64,000 nucleotides of DNA from Siphonodentalium dalli (Eukaryota > Mollusca > Scaphopoda > Gadilida > Siphonodentaliidae). Shown here piece by piece: positions 58,261-64,000 of this stretch. Positions within the stretch are counted from its first letter, which is position 1. Every line of letters starts with the position of its first letter. A program made the position numbers and the translations under genes. Below the pieces are notes generated by a model. It made no database searches. It had not been told where the DNA came from and worked only from the letters and a program-made list of their open reading frames with translations. The DNA lies in the NCBI GenBank assembly GCA_032622095.1, contig CP136069.1, forward strand, positions 14,556,450 to 14,620,449, read 5' to 3'.

Positions 58261-58940
58261 GGTGATCCTAGACCCATATACCCAATATCGTTGAAATTGT
58301 TTGTTTATTTTATTATGGTTTTTTTAATAGTATATTTTTATTTGAAGAGTTCGGTTAAGAGTTTACATTTATTTGAAGAATCTATTATTGTGTTGTTTTC
58401 ATTTATATCAGATTGAATAAATGATTATTAATATAACTATTTAAATCTGAGTCTTTCCGTGTCAATGTGCATTGATAGATCCTTGATGAAAAGATGTAGC
58501 AAGCGGACCCTTTTACTGCCCATTTTACTTTGGTGTCATCACTCAGTATTAACTGATGGTGAACTCAAACCCCCTACCAAGAGCTAAGCGCATACCTACT
58601 ACACAATAGAAGAATTCCTAAAACCTTTTGTCCCATTATTTAGAAGAAAAATGGCACAAGGAAAAAAATTATAGGACAGGAAATATTGTGTAAGCTAGGC
58701 TGCTGAACAACCCACTCGCCCCGCCTAGTGTTCGGAAAAAAAATGCAGAACCCCCCTCCGGAAATTAGAATTAGACAAATAATAATTTTATTGATAGTAA
58801 CGCTTTGGGAGCACTTCAGTTATGGCGAACTTGAAGCCAGGGTGTTTTGGGTCACAAACAAAGAACAACCATGTGTATGTGATGGAATATAAACTGGTGT
58901 GGCAATATTGTCTAAAACAACTGAAGAGACAAAATCATTA

Positions 58941-59215
58941 TCCAAGTAAGAAACAGTTGGAGTCTACTCGTAGGACTCTTACGCTTAGCAGGGAATCGCG
59001 CTGTTTTAAATGTTAAGTTTGGTTCTCGAACTGAAAAATCGGCAGGCGTCCATAACCTTTCGTGCTGAATTATTAGACAAAAGTTATCCAAGTAAGAAAC
59101 AGTTGGAGTCTACTCTTATGACGCGTGCACGTAGCAGGGGATCGTGCTATTTTAATTGTTATGTTTAGTTCTCGAACTGAAGAATCAGCAGGCGTCCATA
59201 ACCGTTAGTACTTAA
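58941..59215 (+). repeat. Two-unit tandem duplication, period about 147 bp
   Basis: TCCAAGTAAGAAACAGTTGG and the following 125 bp occur twice (about 58941 and 59088), with some 12 differences. Confidence 0.85.
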
Positions 59216-59309
59216 TTATTGGCAATAACCAACTGGACAATACTTGCATAGTATACACATATGTCGAAAGCGAACCACCCGTGCGGTGGTTCGATTATAG
59301 CTTACGTGC

Positions 59310-59590
59310 ACTCTTGAAACAATAGGTAATCCAGAGTACCTACGTATTGGAGTACGTACGTATGTTCTGAACTTGTCCCGTGGGGAGTACCTATGGTGTA
59401 CCAAATCGTTGGTACTGTGAAGTACCAAATATTGTTGGTACTCTGAAGTACCAAATTGTTGGTACTCTGGTGTACCTAATATCAAGACAGGTACTCTGGA
59501 ATACCTGCTTGGGTACTCTGGAGTACCAAACATTTAAGTAGTATGCATAGTACCTAGATATTTGTACTCCAGATTACCAAATATATAGAT
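59310..59590. repeat. Palindromic GGTACTC..GAGTACC minisatellite
   Basis: About ten copies of a GGTACTCTGGAGTACC-type palindrome, spaced roughly 25-35 bp, many imperfect. Each copy can form a short stem. Confidence 0.8.
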
Positions 59591-59950
59591 ACTGTGTGGA
59601 AAACATGTCCAGGTACCAAGCACTCGAAATTACGAAAATTGTCCGACGGCAAATTTAACAATGTGGCATGTTAGATTCCAAATGACGACACGGCCTTTAG
59701 ACATCGAATTAAGTACAAAACCCCAATCAAGTTTCTTCCAGATTATGTCGAAAAACTAAATAATCCAAATAATATTACATTTATTAGTATAGAACCTTGG
59801 TCGTGTTTTTTGTACTCATTTCAAGGTTTAATACCTCGATATCAGGATATCCCCGGCCTGTTCACTGCATGTGGAGTAAAATGTGTCTGAATGTCTAAAA
59901 TAAAGGGCCATATTTCTTAATGTGTGTGTAATAATATCAATGTGAACATT

Positions 59951-60511
59951 CTAAATCAAACATCTTAAACAGGTATGGGTGAAACACCAATCGATCTATA
60001 ATAGCCCAATAATAAAAAGTAATTTGCTATAAATCGCAAACCTTTGCAAATCGCAAACTTCTAAACAATACATATATGTGATTTAGTACAAAGGTTTTCG
60101 ATTTATAAGGTTTGCAATTAATCAAATTTAATTTGCAATTAATAAAGGGCTTTAACCATAAAAACATGAATCAGACATCATCAACAGGTATGGGTGAACT
60201 CCAATCGCTCTATAATATCACGGTCAGGCTAACATAGACCGATCGGTCATTCACAGCCAGCATGCATGTGTGATAAGGGGAGCAAATCTTTGCGATAAAT
60301 CACAAAACGACGTTGTGAATAATCACAAACACCTTTGCTATAACTCGCAGACCGTTGCGATAAAGCTCAAGCATCTTTACGATAACTCTCAAACTAATTG
60401 GTGATTATACTTTATGATTTATCGCAAAAATGTTTGAGATTAATTGCGGATATATTATTATGCGTTGGCACTAATGTGCCTGAAACGTATTCACATACTA
60501 AATCAGACATC
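59951..60511 (+). repeat. Degenerate array with GCGATAAATCACAAA motifs
   Basis: Units beginning AATCA.ACATC and ACAGGTATGGGTGAA recur at 59951 and 60171 and resume at 60503/61131. Between them is a roughly 22-bp motif, C.TTTGCGATAA.TCACAAA, most regular at 60285-60410. The same motif array recurs at 61320-61430 and 63662-63750. Confidence 0.65.
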
Positions 60512-60515
60512 TTAA

Positions 60516-60886
60516 CCCTTTACCCAACAAACCGGCCAAAACCGGCCAAATAAAGCTTCAACAGCCTAAAATATCTTCGGTCTGTCTCAATAGAACCATA
60601 CAAATATGGATATCATTGGAACCGGCTCCTTGACCACATTGTGATAGTTACAGTTATGCCCTGTGCCAATGCATTCTCTTATACATGCGAGTCGACCATA
60701 GGTCGCCTCGCATATATAAGAGAATGCATTTACACTTTTTACCATTTTTTCTTACATTCTTTAACAATTTTATAATTTTTAATGTGTTAAGCCAATGCAT
60801 TCTCTTATATATGCGAGGCGACCTATGGTCGACTCGCATATATAAGAGAATGCATTGGCACAGGGCCCCTTCTGTTGGGTAAAGGG
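60516..60886 (-). mobile_element. TTAA-flanked twin-hairpin MITE, copy 4 (inverted)
   Basis: 371 bp, TTAA at 60512-60515 and 60887-60890, in the opposite orientation to copies 1-3. Both hairpins are present (about 60667-60730 and 60792-60857). The insertion point lies in a repeat unit whose unoccupied copy is at 59951-59985. Confidence 0.88.
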
Positions 60887-60946
60887 TTAAATCAACTGGC
60901 CTTGATCTAAAAAAAACAGTTATTGCCTCAAAATATTTTTTTTCCT

Positions 60947-61130
60947 ATGGTCGACTCGCATATATAAGAGAATGCATTGGCACAGGGCATAACTGTAACT
61001 GTCGCAATGTGGTCAAGGAGCCGGTTCCAATGATATCCATATTTGTATGGTTCTATTGAGACAGACCGAAGATATTTTAGCCTGTTGAAGCTTTATTTGG
61101 CCGGTTTTGGCCGGTTTGTTGGGTAAAGGG
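60947..61130 (+). mobile_element. Partial twin-hairpin MITE, copy 5 (right half)
   Basis: It starts in the centre of hairpin 2 and runs to a normal TGTTGGGTAAAGGG end followed by TTAA (61131-61134). The left half is missing. It is separated from copy 4 by about 55 bp of AT-rich DNA. Confidence 0.85.
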
Positions 61131-61176
61131 TTAAACAGGTCTGGATGAACCACACATCGATCTTTAATAGCACGGT

Positions 61177-61581
61177 GGGGCTAAAATAGACTGATTAGTC
61201 TTTCACAGCCAACATGCATGACGGACAAAGGGAGCAAACCAATACGTAAAACAAAATTCTTTATGATCTGTTTTGCAGGACACCATATAGTTATTCACTG
61301 AGAATATTCAAAATTAAAAGAACTTTGCGATAAATCACAAAACAACTTTGTGAAAAATCACAAATACCTTTACGATAACTCACAAACCTTTGCGACAAAT
61401 CTCGAATATCTTTATGATAACTCTCAATTAACTACTTGGTGATTATGTGTAGGATATTGGCTGAAAACTGTACATTATTTCAGGCTGTAGGCCGAGATCG
61501 TTCCGTTCGCTGAAATAATGTACAGTTCCAATCTATTATCTGATTTAAAACATGGCCGAGTCCATTTGTTTGATGCGTCGC
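61177..61581 (+). repeat. Dispersed repeat D, copy 1 (about 400 bp)
   Basis: Near-identical to 63521-63902, apart from a short indel and a few substitutions. Near its right end is a hairpin with 18-bp perfect arms (AACTGTACATTATTTCAG and its complement) around a 26-nt loop. Confidence 0.9.
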
Positions 61582-61690
61582 CTCTTATCAGAATGGATTA
61601 ACCTGAAATTGGATCAAGACACCTGAGTTGTAGCACGTCTAGGATAAAATCCAATTGCCCATTGGCTGCACGGATGGCGTGAAATCTTAA

Positions 61691-61717
61691 CCCATTGTCC
61701 ACTTAATGGACAATGGG
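61691..61717. repeat. 11-bp stem-loop
   Basis: CCCATTGTCCA, loop CTTAA, TGGACAATGGG. It lies just downstream (minus strand) of the stop of the putative exon at 61725; a role there is unproven. Confidence 0.7.
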
Positions 61718-61724
61718 CGATATG

Positions 61725-62130
61725 TTATGGCGACATGGTTCTCAAGACATGATCCATCATCCTTTGTACAGGTAGCCAACAAACTTGTGACTGACTGGTG
61801 AGTGATGACTGATCTGTGTCGTCATAATTTCGACCAATTTCGACATTGTTGTATTTCTCGTAATAGTAATCACCAGTGGTTGACTCTTGTGAGTTAACTG
61901 GGTGATTTATTATTTTGTGAAACTTAAGTATCTGTCTTTTGAAATCCACAACACTGTCGTGCATGTCAAGTGTAACACCACTGCACTCAGCATATCGCTG
62001 TTTGAACTTGGTCTGTCTCAGATCACTGAAAATTTCTGCTCTCGTGCAGGGGAAAGTATCAATGATTAGAGCACAATCCCATTGTTGCAATCGTTCCCTG
62101 ATATTTGGTAAAGCACACCAATGCCCAATG
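61725..62130 (-). CDS. C-terminal exon of an unidentified protein, about 134 aa
   Basis: A strong acceptor (CTTTTCCTTCACCAG) ends at 62131. From there the frame is open for 134 codons to a TAA at 61725. It contains GHWCALP, WDCALIIDTFPCTRAEIF and ECSGVTLDMH..VVDFKRQILKFHKI, a varied, folded-looking composition, then a polar Ser/Asp/Tyr-rich C-terminus. No family was recognised. Supporting points are the acceptor, the length and the composition. Confidence 0.38.
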
Positions 62131-62139
62131 CTGGTGAAG

Positions 62140-63388
62140 GAAAAGTTCAGTGATTATCCCATTGTTAGTCACCCGCAACTCATAACAAACAAATCGCACG
62201 GGCGCTTCAAAGTGGGAACAGTCCGTGTTGTTTCGGACATATCTATTCACATTCAGTTCATGTTAATCACGTTTTTGGGCGTGGGCCCGCGTGGCTAACC
62301 GGCTATTGTGTCCAATCGCGGCCAGCGCACGGCACATTTCCAGTTTATTGCATTATGTGTGATCAATTGTGCTCTAAGTCGGTCAGAGCACGCGAATTGT
62401 TCTTTACCATAATAAATATCGTCTCCGACTCGATTTATTCTGTTAAAGAACTATTCTTGTGCTCTAACCATTACTTAGCCCCCGTTACCTTGCGGAGGTT
62501 ATGACATCTTGTCTCCTTATTATACAAACATAATCCAGACAGTGTTAACAATATTCCAGGTTTATAAGAATCAAATTAGGTCCAATTTTACACACACACA
62601 AATTTGTTGATAAATTTCCGAGAACGTGCACTTCCGTATTATTAAAGCTACCTGGCGGTTTGCGCTCCAAAATACACAAAATAATATTCGCTTTTGAAAT
62701 TTTCCCGGTATCAAAATAGGTAGATAAGTGCCCAAACTACCTTACTACGACCAATATATGTCCCAAAAAGACTCATTCAAGTCATCAAAATTACAACAAA
62801 ATCGTATTGTTTGGGTCCAAAACAACCAACCTGCCATTTTGGATGATGCAACCTCCGACAACAGCTGAGGATTTCCTGGTGTATTCGGAAATAAGCTTAC
62901 CCGGCGTCTCTATAATTATAGGTACGCGATAAAGGGGTTTCAATTTGATCGTATGTTTCCCTGCGATAACTATTGTCTTTGTTTACAAGATTTTAATATT
63001 AGGACGGTCGTCCTGCATTTATCAGAGACGTGGTGATGGTGCGATTGGGGACGGGGTTCAGAAGGAACATACTATTACTTATATGATAAGTAATTATGTT
63101 GAGTTGCATTTGTATTTAAAATTCCATTCAACATCATTATCGTAGTAAATTGCATGATTTGCAGTATATGCTGAATATATTCTTTCTTATAGAATATAGA
63201 AATAGGTAGCCCAGTATTAGATTATGTCATGAATTTATACTCGGGCTAACGTAAAGATCATATTCAGCCAGTTAAATATATGGGAACTTTTAATATTCTG
63301 ACGGAGAACTTGATTACCCGTGAGAAATTTCATGATTGTAAAGGATGCCAATCAAACTCAAAATCAAAGTGACACCAACATCGAGCTG
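62140..63388. other. No gene recognised
   Basis: Upstream exons of the preceding candidate may lie here on the minus strand, but none was identified. Mostly AT-rich with short ORFs. Confidence 0.4.
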
Positions 63389-63390
63389 GG

Positions 63391-63990
63391 ATCTTCGTGA
63401 CCTACGTACACTGTGGAATACAGTATTTAATGAGGAACGATATTAACTAAGAATATATTAGCTGCATTTTTTTTTTAAATGTTTATAAACTTCCATATAT
63501 GAACATGAAAATAGCACTTTGGGGCTAAAATAGACTGATCAGTCTTTCACAGCCAACATGCAAGTTAGACAATGGGAGTAAACCAATACGTAAAACAAAA
63601 TTATTTATGATCTGTTTTGCAGGACACCATATAGTTATTCACTGAGAATATTCAAAATTAAAAGAACTTTGCGATAAATCACAAATACCTTTACGATAAC
63701 CTGCAAACCTTTGCGACAACTCTCGAACATCTTCATGATAACTCTCAATTAACTACTTGGTGATTATGTACAGGATATTGGCTGAAAACTGTACATTATT
63801 TCAGGCCGTAGGCCGAGATCGTTCCGTTCGCTGAAATAATGTACAGTTCAAAGCTATTATCTGATTTAAAACATGGCCGAGTCCATTTGTTTGATGCGTC
63901 GCTAAAATCTTCGTGACCTACGTACACTGTGGAATACAGTATTTAATGAGGGACGATATTAACTAAGAATATATTACCTGCACTGTTTTG
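63391..63990 (+). repeat. Tandem duplication at the right edge, period 516 bp
   Basis: A block of about 85 bp starting ATCTTCGTGACCTACGTAC at 63391 recurs at 63907. Repeat D copy 2 lies between them, so either repeat D was inserted between duplicated target DNA or the whole unit is tandemly repeated beyond the window. Confidence 0.8.
63521..63902 (+). repeat. Dispersed repeat D, copy 2
   Basis: Direct copy of 61177-61581, including the 18-bp-arm hairpin at about 63786-63848. Confidence 0.9.
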
Positions 63991-64000
63991 TTTTAATGTT

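Noticed and set aside
59310-59590. CRISPR array
   Set aside because: Repeat spacing is irregular, the spacers are repeats themselves, and the host is eukaryotic.

Overview
The window looks like AT-rich nuclear DNA of an animal, most likely a marine lophotrochozoan such as a mollusc. The reasons are long introns with GT/AG borders, a PAN/apple plus C-type-lectin gene architecture, a Ty3/gypsy LTR element, a CR1/Jockey-type LINE, Helitron-like ends and very many foldback repeats. No prokaryotic signals, rRNA, tRNA or CRISPR array was seen. The taxon is an inference. Many short ORFs are repeat-derived or chance, and were left out.

Host genes. The best one is on the minus strand and spans about 25 kb (45804 down to 20539). 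Three exons with matching phase-1 junctions encode a signal peptide, a PAN/apple-like segment and a complete six-cysteine C-type lectin domain. Its two introns (about 18.3 and 6.3 kb) hold much of the repeat content of the middle of the window. Weaker minus-strand coding pieces lie at the left edge (1-114), at 33.1-34.1 kb (resembling parts of M12B-type metalloproteases), 41.3-41.7, 43.3-43.7, 54.8-55.2, 55.5-55.9 and 61.7-62.1 kb.

Mobile DNA. At 13901-19621 is a complete, apparently very young LTR retrotransposon. Its 732-bp LTRs look identical and are flanked by a 4-bp CCTG duplication. It has an intact gag with three zinc knuckles, a textbook -1 frameshift signal at the gag stop, and a second intact ORF. 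In that ORF the protease runs straight into the integrase C-terminal domain, so reverse transcriptase, RNase H and the integrase core are missing. This is a non-autonomous element that must have been moved in trans. A decayed relative that keeps integrase sequence lies on the minus strand at 24401-26041. A dead LINE occupies 50092-53047. Four TTAA-flanked, piggyBac-like MITEs, each carrying two long hairpins, lie at 11.4, 28.6, 40.8 and 60.5 kb. Helitron-like ends meet head-to-tail at 31915/31916.

Other repeats. The left 10 kb holds several foldback elements and one duplicated 400-bp repeat. The 30-37 kb and 47-61 kb stretches hold tandem arrays with periods of roughly 22, 30, 60, 147, 293 and 546 bp. 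A 67-bp repeat X and a 194-bp repeat Y are laid out X...YX...Y between 47187 and 54287, the order expected of split direct repeats or of two head-to-tail elements with shared ends. A recurring motif, AATAAAGAGCGTTTA, occurs six times and is not explained by the features above.
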